From: Bacteroidota bacterium
GTDB lineage: Bacteria > Bacteroidota > Bacteroidia > Chitinophagales > Chitinophagaceae
NCBI GenBank assembly: GCA_026391435.1
Contig: JAPLEJ010000028.1
Location: forward strand, 1-64,000
Direction: 5' to 3'
Length of the DNA: 64,000 bases
Made by a program: the position numbers and the translations under genes. Below are positions 1-8,277 of the stretch, piece by piece. The first letter of the stretch is position 1, and each line of letters begins with the position of its first letter. The notes beneath the pieces are model-generated. The model did no database searches and had not been told where the DNA came from. It worked only from the letters and a program-made list of their open reading frames with translations.

Positions 1-312
1 GATTATAATTAAAGTAAAGAATAATAATACAGCTTTCATGATTAGATGTAATATAGTTGTTTAAAGTTGTACTCTTATATTTTATCCTTTGCCCGACCTC
101 TTTTTCAAGTGTTCATTTAGTTTCAAAAGATGCTATTAGTGTTTACTAAATTTATGATATTTATTAGAATATCTAGATGCACCCCTATCATTTTAAAAGA
201 TTGCCTATAATTAGAGTAATTATATAGGCATAATAAGGTCATTGTATTAAAAAAAATTATATCTTAATGCTCCAAATTCCTGTCAAAAGGACTCACTTGA
301 AAATTATAATAT
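1..312. other. Intergenic leader upstream of the first operon
   Basis: I see no open reading frame of note in this A+T-rich stretch, which should hold the promoter of the downstream carbohydrate operon. The one visible structure is an imperfect palindrome at 203-229 (GCCTATAATTA, three-base centre, then TAATTATATAGGC with two extra bases). It lies about 85 bases before the first start codon and could be an operator or a hairpin in the leader. No confident promoter boxes were identified. Confidence 0.4.
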
Positions 313-3213
313 ATGAACCGTTTTTTGAAACAAAGTATTGCTTTTATTTCTTTACTCTTATTGTCAGTTAATTTATTAGCTCAAACTCCTAAAAGATTAG
401 AGCTTTTGTTTTTAGGCCATGATAGTCAACATCACAATTCAGATGTACTGGCTAGCATTATGTCAAAACAGTATTTTAAAAAAGGCATTAATATTACTTA
501 TACCACTAATATTAACGACTTAAATGAAAAGACTTTAAAGCCCTATGATGGCTTAATACTTTATGCTAATTATGATACCATTAGTAAAAGTCAAGCGACC
601 GCATTATTGGATTTTGTAAAAAACGGAAAAGGATTCATCCCAATACATTGTGCTTCCTATTGTTTTAGAAATTCCCCTGAAGTAGTGGACATGATTGGTG
701 GTCAATTTAAAGAACATGGATACGACTCCTTCCCTTCCATCTTTAAAGATTATAATAATCCTCTAGTAAAAAACATTACCCCTTTTTATACAAAAGATGA
801 AACCTATATCCATACTTTATTAAGTCCACGTATTAATGTCCTTACTGAGCGTAGAGAAGGCAATAGAAATGAGCCTTATACTTGGACACAAAATATAGGC
901 AAAGGAAAAGTGTTTTATACTGCATATGGACATGATGAAATTACTTTTAAGAATCCTCAATTCTTACAGTTGGTTGAAAATGGAATTTTATGGTCAATGG
1001 ATGATCAAGCCACCGCTAATTTAGCTGCTTTTAAAATAGCCGAGCCAACATATACTGATGCTATTATTCCTAATTATGAAAAACGCAATCCAGCACCCAA
1101 ATACCAAGGTGCTTTAAACCCTGCACAATCGCAATCTCTTATTCAAATTCCTGTTGGATTTGATTTAAAACTTTTTGCTTCTGAACCCTTAATTATTAAT
1201 CCTATTTATATTAACTGGGATGAAAAAGGACGACTTTGGGCTATAGAAACGGTTGATTATCCAAACGAAGTAAGAGAGAATAAGGAAGGTGGGCAGGATA
1301 AAATTGTCATACTAGAAGATACCGATAACGATGGCAAAGCAGATAAATCAACCGTATTTGCAGATAAATTAAATATTCCAACTAGTTTTACTTTTTCTGA
1401 TGGAGGAATCATTGTTGCACAAGCACCTTACTTTTTATTTTTAAAAGATAATAATGGTGATGACAAAGCAGATATTAAAGATACCATCTTAACAGGTTGG
1501 GGTCTTTCTGATACACACGCAGGTCCTTCCAATTTAAGATATGGATTGGATAATAAAATATGGGGCACCGTTGGTTATTCAGGATTTTTTAGTAAAAAAG
1601 GGAAAGACTCTACAGAATTTGCAATGGGTATTTATAGTTTTAAACCCACAACTAAAAAAGTAAATAATATTGAATTTTTAGGCGGCACTACCAATAATAC
1701 TTGGGGACTAGGATTCACAGAAGAATTTGATGTGTTTGCATCTACTGCAAATAATACCCATAGTGTATTTTTTGGTGTACCTAAAAGAATTATGAAAAAT
1801 ACTTTTCCAGAAAATACAGGCACCGAAAAAATTGACGCCCACTATGCGATGCATGTGGTGACTAAAAATTTAAGACAAGTGGATGTGTTTGGTGGTTTTA
1901 CGGCTGCTGCTGGACAAAGTTTATATACTGCTCGAAACTATCCATCTGATTATTGGAATAAAGTGGCTTTTGTTTGTGAACCTACAGGAAGATTGGTACA
2001 TAAAAACTATATACAACAAAAAGGTGCCGGATTTAAGGAAGTGGGTGATGGTTGGAATTTAGTGGCAAGTGCTGACGAATGGTTTGCACCCATTCAATCT
2101 GAAGTAGGCCCTGATGGAAATGTTTGGGTAACCGATTGGTATGATTTTATCATTCAACACAACCCTACTCCTAAAGGCTTTGATAATGGAAAAGGGAATG
2201 CCCACATTAATCCATTAAGAGACCATGAAAGAGGTCGTATTTATAGATTGGTATATAAAGATGCCCCAGTGAATGAAAAAACAAGTTTAGATATTAAAAA
2301 CAAAGCAGGCTTAATTAAAGCATTATCTAATAATAATATGTTCTGGAGAACTACAGCTCAAAGATTATTAGTGGAGTCTAAGGATATTGCAGTAGCACCT
2401 GAATTATATAAAATAATCAACAATAATAAAGTAGATGAAATTGGAATCAACCCTCCTGCTATTCATGCATTATGGACTTTACATGGACTTGGCTTATTAA
2501 ACAATAACCCAGCCGCAATTGCAGTAGCCATCAATGCTTTAAAGAATGGTTCAGGTGGTGTTCGTAAAGCAGCAGTGGAAGTGACCAAGGCATTGCCTAA
2601 CATTATAAAAGCATATCAAAATGCTAAAATATTTGAGGATACTGATCTAAGGGTTCGATTAGCAGCAGTGATTGCACTTGCTGACATGAAACCAACAAAG
2701 GAAACATTTGTTATTTTAAATGATATGTTATCTAAAAAAGATAACCAAGATGATAAGTGGATCAGTTTAGCGCTTAAATCTGCATTAGGTGAGCATGCTA
2801 AAGTAAATAATCAAAAAGGAACAGCATCCATTGATCAAACAGTGAATATTAGTGTTATTAAAAATCAAATGAAATATGCAGTAACTGAATTTACTGTTAC
2901 TGCAGGAAGTACTGTAAAAATAAATTTAGTGAATGTAGATTATATGCAACACAACTTATTAATTTTAAAACCAGGATCTAAAGATAAAGTAGGTGCAGCT
3001 GCAGATAAATTAGCTGCAGAACCCAATGGTGCTGAATTAAATTATGTACCCAAAGTACCTGAAGTTTTATTTTCAACGCCTTTAGTGAATCCACAAAAAA
3101 ATTATTCAATGACAATAAAAATTCCAGAAACCGTTGGAGAATATCCATACATCTGCTCTTTCCCTGGTCATTGGAGAAATATGAATGGTGTTATGAAAGT
3201 GATTGCAAAATAA
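313..3213 (+). CDS. Secreted ThuA / PVC-type propeller dehydrogenase / HEAT / cupredoxin fusion
   Basis: A 966-residue secreted protein with a signal peptide ending near the AQT at residue 24. In order I read a ThuA-like domain (about 28-235), a six-bladed-propeller region of the PVC-type membrane-bound dehydrogenase kind (about 265-640), a helical HEAT-like segment (about 650-830) and a C-terminal cupredoxin (about 850-966). The cupredoxin keeps the blue-copper ligands: H880 (QHNLL), C948, H953 (CSFPGH) and M957. Such proteins are usually linked to sugar or polyol oxidation in the periplasm, with the copper domain a plausible electron carrier; the substrate is unknown. It heads an operon, the next start lying 6 bases beyond its stop. 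Domain calls are firm, the reaction is inference. Confidence 0.85.
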   Translation: MNRFLKQSIAFISLLLLSVNLLAQTPKRLELLFLGHDSQHHNSDVLASIMSKQYFKKGINITYTTNINDLNEKTLKPYDGLILYANYDTISKSQATALLDFVKNGKGFIPIHCASYCFRNSPEVVDMIGGQFKEHGYDSFPSIFKDYNNPLVKNITPFYTKDETYIHTLLSPRINVLTERREGNRNEPYTWTQNIGKGKVFYTAYGHDEITFKNPQFLQLVENGILWSMDDQATANLAAFKIAEPTYTDAIIPNYEKRNPAPKYQGALNPAQSQSLIQIPVGFDLKLFASEPLIINPIYINWDEKGRLWAIETVDYPNEVRENKEGGQDKIVILEDTDNDGKADKSTVFADKLNIPTSFTFSDGGIIVAQAPYFLFLKDNNGDDKADIKDTILTGWGLSDTHAGPSNLRYGLDNKIWGTVGYSGFFSKKGKDSTEFAMGIYSFKPTTKKVNNIEFLGGTTNNTWGLGFTEEFDVFASTANNTHSVFFGVPKRIMKNTFPENTGTEKIDAHYAMHVVTKNLRQVDVFGGFTAAAGQSLYTARNYPSDYWNKVAFVCEPTGRLVHKNYIQQKGAGFKEVGDGWNLVASADEWFAPIQSEVGPDGNVWVTDWYDFIIQHNPTPKGFDNGKGNAHINPLRDHERGRIYRLVYKDAPVNEKTSLDIKNKAGLIKALSNNNMFWRTTAQRLLVESKDIAVAPELYKIINNNKVDEIGINPPAIHALWTLHGLGLLNNNPAAIAVAINALKNGSGGVRKAAVEVTKALPNIIKAYQNAKIFEDTDLRVRLAAVIALADMKPTKETFVILNDMLSKKDNQDDKWISLALKSALGEHAKVNNQKGTASIDQTVNISVIKNQMKYAVTEFTVTAGSTVKINLVNVDYMQHNLLILKPGSKDKVGAAADKLAAEPNGAELNYVPKVPEVLFSTPLVNPQKNYSMTIKIPETVGEYPYICSFPGHWRNMNGVMKVIAK

Positions 3214-3219
3214 AATTAC

Positions 3220-4077
3220 ATGTCAGATTATAAATTGGGTGTGAGTAGTTGGTTATTTGTTTCGCCTTTTACTTCACAACATATTGAGCCCCTATTCGAA
3301 AAAGTAGCTGCTCTAGGATATGACTTCATTGAAATTGCTATAGAAGATCCAAACCTAATTGATGCCGATATAGTAGCTGCTGCTTTAAATAAATATAAAT
3401 TATCGGCAGTGGTTTGTGGTGCTTTTGGTGCATCAAGGGATTTAACCCATAGCGATCCTTTAGTTCATCAACAATGCTTTGATTATATAGAAGCCTGCTT
3501 TAAATTATGCAACAAATGGAATACCCATTTTTTAGCGGGTCCCATTTATTCAGCTGTCGGAAAGCGCAGAATGCTTTCCCCGGAAGATCGCCAGACAGAA
3601 TGGGATTTAGCAGTAAAGAATGTTCGTATTGCTTGTGAAATAGCCTCACAATATCATTGCGCATTAGCCATTGAGCCAATTAACCGTTTCGAAACTGATT
3701 TGGTCAATACCTCGGCAGATGTTTGCAAATTGGTTCAAGAAATTAATCACCCATCAGCAAAGATTAGTTTAGATAGTTTCCATATGAATATTGAAGAAAA
3801 AAATCCAATGGAGGCAATATTACAAGCAGGAAGTAATTTAATCCATATGCAAATTTCCGAAAATCACCGTGGCATACCTGGTTCTGGTATTACACCTTGG
3901 AAAGATTATGTGCAAGGATTAGATAAGATCAATTATAAAGGTATGATTAGCTTAGAAAGTTTCACCCCAATGAATCAGCAACTAGCTGAAGCTGTTTGTA
4001 TATGGAAACCACTTGCAGAAAGCCAGGAAATATTTGCACAAGAAGGATTGAATTTTATGAAAAAAACATTTAATTAA
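3220..4077 (+). CDS. Sugar phosphate isomerase/epimerase family TIM barrel
   Basis: A 285-residue cytoplasmic protein of the xylose isomerase-like TIM barrel family (AP endonuclease family 2 fold), resembling ketose 3-epimerases such as D-psicose or D-tagatose epimerase. Metal-site type segments are visible: a Glu in LAIEPINRFE near residue 152, Asp and His in SLDSFHMNIEE near 188, a His in LIHMQISENHRG and a final Glu in SLESF near 245. There is no signal peptide. It sits 6 bases after the ThuA/propeller gene and 6 bases before an oxidoreductase of the Gfo/Idh/MocA family, which suggests shared work in uptake and interconversion of an oxidised sugar. The substrate cannot be read from sequence. 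Confidence 0.85.
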   Translation: MSDYKLGVSSWLFVSPFTSQHIEPLFEKVAALGYDFIEIAIEDPNLIDADIVAAALNKYKLSAVVCGAFGASRDLTHSDPLVHQQCFDYIEACFKLCNKWNTHFLAGPIYSAVGKRRMLSPEDRQTEWDLAVKNVRIACEIASQYHCALAIEPINRFETDLVNTSADVCKLVQEINHPSAKISLDSFHMNIEEKNPMEAILQAGSNLIHMQISENHRGIPGSGITPWKDYVQGLDKINYKGMISLESFTPMNQQLAEAVCIWKPLAESQEIFAQEGLNFMKKTFN

Positions 4078-4083
4078 AAAATT

Positions 4084-5193
4084 ATGAAAAAAATAAATAT
4101 TGCAATTGTAGGATTGGGTTTTGGTGCAGAGTTTATACCCATTTATCAAAAACATCCACTGGCAAACATGTATGCCATATGCCAAAGAGATGAAAATAAA
4201 TTAAATGCCATTGGTGATGCTTTTGGCATCGAAAAAAGATATACCAACTTTGACGAACTCATAAAAGATCCTAATGTGGATGCTGTGCACATTAATACCC
4301 CTATTCAAAGTCATGCAGAACAAACCATAAAAGCATTAAAAGCAGGAAAGCATGTTGCCTGCACTGTGCCGATGGCTACAACAGTAGAAGAATGTAGATT
4401 AATTGTGGAAGCCGTTCAGCAAAGTGGTAAAACATATATGATGATGGAAACGGTGGTATATAGCAGAGAATATCTTTTTGTAAAGGAATTATACAATAAA
4501 GGAGAATTAGGTAAAATTCAATTTATACGTGCTTCACATCAACAAGAAATGGCTGGATGGCCAGGCTATTGGGAAGGGTTGCCTCCTATGCATTATGCAA
4601 CACATTGTGTGGGCCCTATTGTTGGATTTATAGGCAAGGAAGCCAATTTTGTTTCCTGTGTTGGATCGGGTCGTATAGATGAAAATTTAATTCCAAAATA
4701 CAATTCCCCCTTTGCCATCGAAAGTTGTCATATACAATTTAGAGATTCTGATATCGCAGGTGAAGTCACCCGTTCCTTATTTAATACTGCTCGACAATAC
4801 CGTGAAAGTTTTGATGTATATGGATCTAAAAAAAGTTTTGAATGGTCTTTGGTTGAACATGAACTTCCCGTATTACACGTAGGCGAAACCCCGGAAACCA
4901 TCACTGTACCTGATTTTGCACATTTACTACCTAAGGAAATACAATCCTTTACCATGCAAGGGGTATATGATGCAGACAGCAATCAACACCTATCTTTTAT
5001 TCAAGGTTCAGGACATGGAGGTTCCCACCCTCATTTAGTGAATGAATTTTTGAACGCTTTACATGAAAATCGAGCCCCATTTCCTAATGCACAACAATCA
5101 GCCAACATCACTTGTGTAGGTATTTTGGCACACGAATCGGCTATGCAAGGAGGCCTCAAGTTAGCTTTACCCGAATTTACTTTTAATACATAA
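4084..5193 (+). CDS. Gfo/Idh/MocA family NAD(P)-dependent oxidoreductase
   Basis: A 369-residue protein with an N-terminal Rossmann fold (GLGFGAEF at residues 11-18, where the family has GxGxxG) and the family EKP-like motif replaced by GKHVACTVPMA near residue 92-102. In typical members the lysine of EKP is catalytic; here CTVP stands in that place, so the chemistry may differ. The C-terminal alpha/beta domain covers about 125-340 and includes HYATHCVGP, with the usual histidine pair. It is the last gene of the three-gene sugar operon. Likely role: oxidation or reduction of a sugar or inositol derivative, cofactor and substrate unknown. Confidence 0.85.
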   Translation: MKKINIAIVGLGFGAEFIPIYQKHPLANMYAICQRDENKLNAIGDAFGIEKRYTNFDELIKDPNVDAVHINTPIQSHAEQTIKALKAGKHVACTVPMATTVEECRLIVEAVQQSGKTYMMMETVVYSREYLFVKELYNKGELGKIQFIRASHQQEMAGWPGYWEGLPPMHYATHCVGPIVGFIGKEANFVSCVGSGRIDENLIPKYNSPFAIESCHIQFRDSDIAGEVTRSLFNTARQYRESFDVYGSKKSFEWSLVEHELPVLHVGETPETITVPDFAHLLPKEIQSFTMQGVYDADSNQHLSFIQGSGHGGSHPHLVNEFLNALHENRAPFPNAQQSANITCVGILAHESAMQGGLKLALPEFTFNT

Positions 5194-5286
5194 GTACTTC
5201 ATTTACAGCAATTTTAAACAACAATATTTATTTTAACTTTTTACATCAATAATTAATCATAGATTCAATAAACTAAAATTATAAGT

Positions 5287-5649
5287 ATGAAAAAAATCTT
5301 AGGTATTTTAACGATTATTTTAAGTCTTTCTACATTATCTGCCAATGCACAAGGTGGCGGTGGTGGACAGATGGATCCTGCAGCAAGATTAGCCATGATG
5401 AAGGAAAGATATAAAGCATTAGGATGTAATGATGTTCAAGTAGATTCTGTCATTGCAATCTCTACTGATTTCCGTCCAAAAATGATGGCATTAAGAGAAT
5501 TAAGTGAAGAAGCAAGAGCAGAGAAAATGAAAGAAATCAATGAAGAAAGAAACAAAAGATTAGAAAAGGCATTACCTGCTGATATCGCTAAAAAAGTGAT
5601 CGAAGCCATGTCTCAACAAAGAGTCAGTGGCAGAGGCCCCAATCAATAG
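5287..5649 (+). CDS. Small secreted helical protein, Spy-like
   Basis: A 120-residue protein with a clean signal peptide (MKKILGILTII... SANAQ, cleavage near residue 21), a short glycine run, then almost entirely charged helix with MMKERYKALG and EARAEKMKEINEERNKRLEKALP. The composition and size resemble LTXXQ/Spy-type periplasmic proteins, but I cannot confirm that family. It lies 93 bases after the sugar operon and is followed by a strong intrinsic terminator, so it may be its own unit or the tail of that operon. Function unknown. Confidence 0.75.
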   Translation: MKKILGILTIILSLSTLSANAQGGGGGQMDPAARLAMMKERYKALGCNDVQVDSVIAISTDFRPKMMALRELSEEARAEKMKEINEERNKRLEKALPADIAKKVIEAMSQQRVSGRGPNQ

Positions 5650-5671
5650 CTTTTTAAAAAAAGTCAACCCT

Positions 5672-5704
5672 AACCCAGTTACCATCCTGTAACTGGGTTT
5701 TTTT
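5672..5704 (+). terminator. Intrinsic terminator after the small secreted protein
   Basis: A perfect 11-bp stem (AACCCAGTTAC at 5672-5682 with its complement at 5689-5699), a 6-base loop and a run of seven T ending at 5704. It lies 22 bases after the stop at 5649 and separates this gene from the universal stress protein gene. Confidence 0.9.
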
Positions 5705-5832
5705 ATGCCTTGCCTAATGTAAATCATATTAGACTATGACCGAAGTCACATGATCAAGTAATGTTAAAATCTACATTCGTTAAGGTAATTCAAAATGTCA
5801 ATTAATTATTTTGGATTTAAAAATCAAAAATT

Positions 5833-6282
5833 ATGAAAAATAAAATATTAATAGCCATAGATTTAGATGACGACTATTTATTCGTGATTAAAAAGGGATT
5901 AGAGTTAGCTACCATCATGAATGCAAAAGTGATTTTAGGATCTATTGTAAATATTTATGTCAACTACATACAACCAGATATGGCCACCTCTCCTATTCAG
6001 TGGGATGATGTATACAATTCTCAAGTCGAATACACTGTGCAAGAATTAGAGAAAATTAAATCCCAGCATAAAAATCTTGAAATAGAAGTATATGTTGAAA
6101 AAGGAAATTCCAAAACGGATATCATTGAAAAGGCAAATATGGAAAATGTAGATTACATCGTCATGGGTACACATGGGCGAACGGGCATATCTCATATATT
6201 CATGGGTAGTACCGCTGAATACATTATAAGACATTCGACCAAACCCATCTTTGTTATCCCAATGAATACTTTAAAGCATTAA
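5833..6282 (+). CDS. Universal stress protein, UspA family
   Basis: A 149-residue single-domain UspA protein. It starts with the usual MKNKILIAIDLDDD strand and ends with the nucleotide-binding signature G-2x-G-9x-G-(S/T), seen as GTHGRTGISHIFMGST near residues 117-132, so it belongs to the ATP-binding subgroup. It acts in the cytoplasm in stress survival; members of this family are often induced by starvation or redox stress. It stands alone between a terminator and a convergent glycosidase gene, ending 14 bases before that gene's stop. Confidence 0.92.
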   Translation: MKNKILIAIDLDDDYLFVIKKGLELATIMNAKVILGSIVNIYVNYIQPDMATSPIQWDDVYNSQVEYTVQELEKIKSQHKNLEIEVYVEKGNSKTDIIEKANMENVDYIVMGTHGRTGISHIFMGSTAEYIIRHSTKPIFVIPMNTLKH

Positions 6283-6296
6283 ATACTTGTCCTGGT

Positions 6297-8255
6297 TTAA
6301 TAATTCACTTTTACCTCTTTAAATGTAGTAGGTATCCATACTTGCATAGGATTACTGCCTCGATTACACCAAGTATAATATGGAATAGCCCTTACTTTTT
6401 GCATTACCGTGTTTGCTGTAAATCCATTATTAGCAATTTGAATACTTGGTAATTCAGCAACCAAGCTGACTACTTTTTCATTTAAAATATTAAAATCTTC
6501 AGTGCTAAAGGATATCGTACTTGGTGAAATCACATTCCAAGCTTTACCATCATTGTCGGCACCTTCAATACAATAAACGATAGGTCCTCTTTGTAATGCG
6601 ACACGATCATTATTAAATTTAAGTTCTGTTCTTGCTGAAACCTTTTTAATGGTCATAGGCAACTTGTACTCAATCACATCCTTATCTTTCCATTCATTTT
6701 GTGCTACCACATAACCATCTTGAATTGTATAAGGAATAGCTATTCCATTTAATAATAAAATTGGCTTTTCATCAATAGGATTTGTAAAATCATACAACCC
6801 ACCTGGCGCTGCAATTCCTGTAGCCCATCCTGGCAATCTAAAAGCTATTGGAGCAGATAGTTTCTTTTTCATGTTTAAAGTACACTGTACATTACCATTC
6901 CATGGATATCCAGTATTCATGGTGATTTGCATATCCCCTTTTTGTAAATTAATGGTGGTTTGACTACCTATAAATAAATTGATGAAAATTTTTCCGTCTT
7001 TATAGCCATAAATATAATTGCCAATAGATGCAATCAAACGAGCAATATTGGATGGGCAACAAGCAGTTCCAAACCATTCACTTCTTTTATGTCTACCATT
7101 TGAAGCCAATGGATTACCATAAAAAAATTTGTCACCACTCAGTGATAAACCATCTAAGGCACCATTATATAAACTTCGTTCTAAAACATCCATGTATTCT
7201 GCATTACCAGTTAAACTGTTCATTCGTTGATTCCAAAATACCATTCCAACAGATGCACAGGTTTCACAATAAGCTTGTTCATTTGGCAAATCATAATCCT
7301 TTGAGAAACCTTCATTTGACCCAGCCGAACCAATACCCCCAGTAATATACATATTACGATATACCACATCCTCCCAGACAGTTCGCATTGCTTTTAAATA
7401 ATCAGCATCTCCGGTATGCGCAGCTACATCTGCAGCACCTGTATATAAATACATGGCACGAACAGCATGACCAGTGATTTGTGTTTGTTGTTTTACAGGT
7501 TCTTTATCTTGCGTGTATAAAGTATCCTTCCAATCGCTCCAAGTATACCCTACTGCTAATTTTTTACCACGCTCAGACAATAACCATTCAGCTAAATTTA
7601 AATATTTTTTATCCTGTGTTACCCTGTATAATTTAACCAACGCAAGTTCTAATTCCTGATGTCCGGTCACCCAATCTCTTTTACTAGGTCCAAATACGGA
7701 ATCAAAATAATTAGCCCATTTAATGACCACATCTAAAAATTTACGCTTCCCTGTAGCATCATAATAGGCCACCGCCGCTTCAATCATATGACCGCCACAA
7801 TAATCTTCATGCATACTCATATCGGACCATCTTTTATCTAATCCAGTTAAAGTATAATAAGTGTTTAAATAGCCATCTTGTAACTGCGCTGCAGCAATTT
7901 TATCAATCCATTCATCTGCTTTCGCCTCTAATAATTTATCCTTACTCGATTTAATAGCATAAGCCATGGCTTCAATCGCTTTATATACATCTGAATCATC
8001 ATAAAATATACCTTCATGAGTTTCTCCTTTGTTTCGAGCTACCTTTTCAAAATTTCGAATGCGCCCTGTATTTTCTTCCGTTTGATAAATACAAGCTGCT
8101 AATGTTTTAGTGGCAACTAAATCCATCTTTGGCTTCCAAAAAGCATCCGTTACGTTTACTTTTGAAAAATTGATGGGCTCAATTTTAACAAGGTTACTTT
8201 GTGCTTGAATTGCAATACTTAAGATTAACATTAAAACAAGATGAGTCAATTTCAT
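6297..8255 (-). CDS. GH127 family glycoside hydrolase (beta-L-arabinofuranosidase type)
   Basis: A 652-residue secreted enzyme. I chose the ATG at 8255 because it begins a clear signal peptide (MKLTHLVLML... AIQAQ); a longer frame reaching 8330 would overlap the neighbour and bury the signal. The zinc and cysteine site of GH127 is intact: E315 (NEGF), E331 and C333 (CETC), C399 and C400 (ACCPS). The spacing of the first three matches the arrangement known in the founding beta-L-arabinofuranosidase, in which the second cysteine-cluster member is the nucleophile. An (alpha/alpha)6 barrel is followed by beta-sandwich domains. It is the second gene of a two-gene minus-strand operon, 22 bases after its partner. 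Substrate specificity within GH127 is uncertain. Confidence 0.9.
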   Translation of the reverse strand: MKLTHLVLMLILSIAIQAQSNLVKIEPINFSKVNVTDAFWKPKMDLVATKTLAACIYQTEENTGRIRNFEKVARNKGETHEGIFYDDSDVYKAIEAMAYAIKSSKDKLLEAKADEWIDKIAAAQLQDGYLNTYYTLTGLDKRWSDMSMHEDYCGGHMIEAAVAYYDATGKRKFLDVVIKWANYFDSVFGPSKRDWVTGHQELELALVKLYRVTQDKKYLNLAEWLLSERGKKLAVGYTWSDWKDTLYTQDKEPVKQQTQITGHAVRAMYLYTGAADVAAHTGDADYLKAMRTVWEDVVYRNMYITGGIGSAGSNEGFSKDYDLPNEQAYCETCASVGMVFWNQRMNSLTGNAEYMDVLERSLYNGALDGLSLSGDKFFYGNPLASNGRHKRSEWFGTACCPSNIARLIASIGNYIYGYKDGKIFINLFIGSQTTINLQKGDMQITMNTGYPWNGNVQCTLNMKKKLSAPIAFRLPGWATGIAAPGGLYDFTNPIDEKPILLLNGIAIPYTIQDGYVVAQNEWKDKDVIEYKLPMTIKKVSARTELKFNNDRVALQRGPIVYCIEGADNDGKAWNVISPSTISFSTEDFNILNEKVVSLVAELPSIQIANNGFTANTVMQKVRAIPYYTWCNRGSNPMQVWIPTTFKEVKVNY

Positions 8256-8277
8256 ATTATACTTTTTTAATTTTTTA

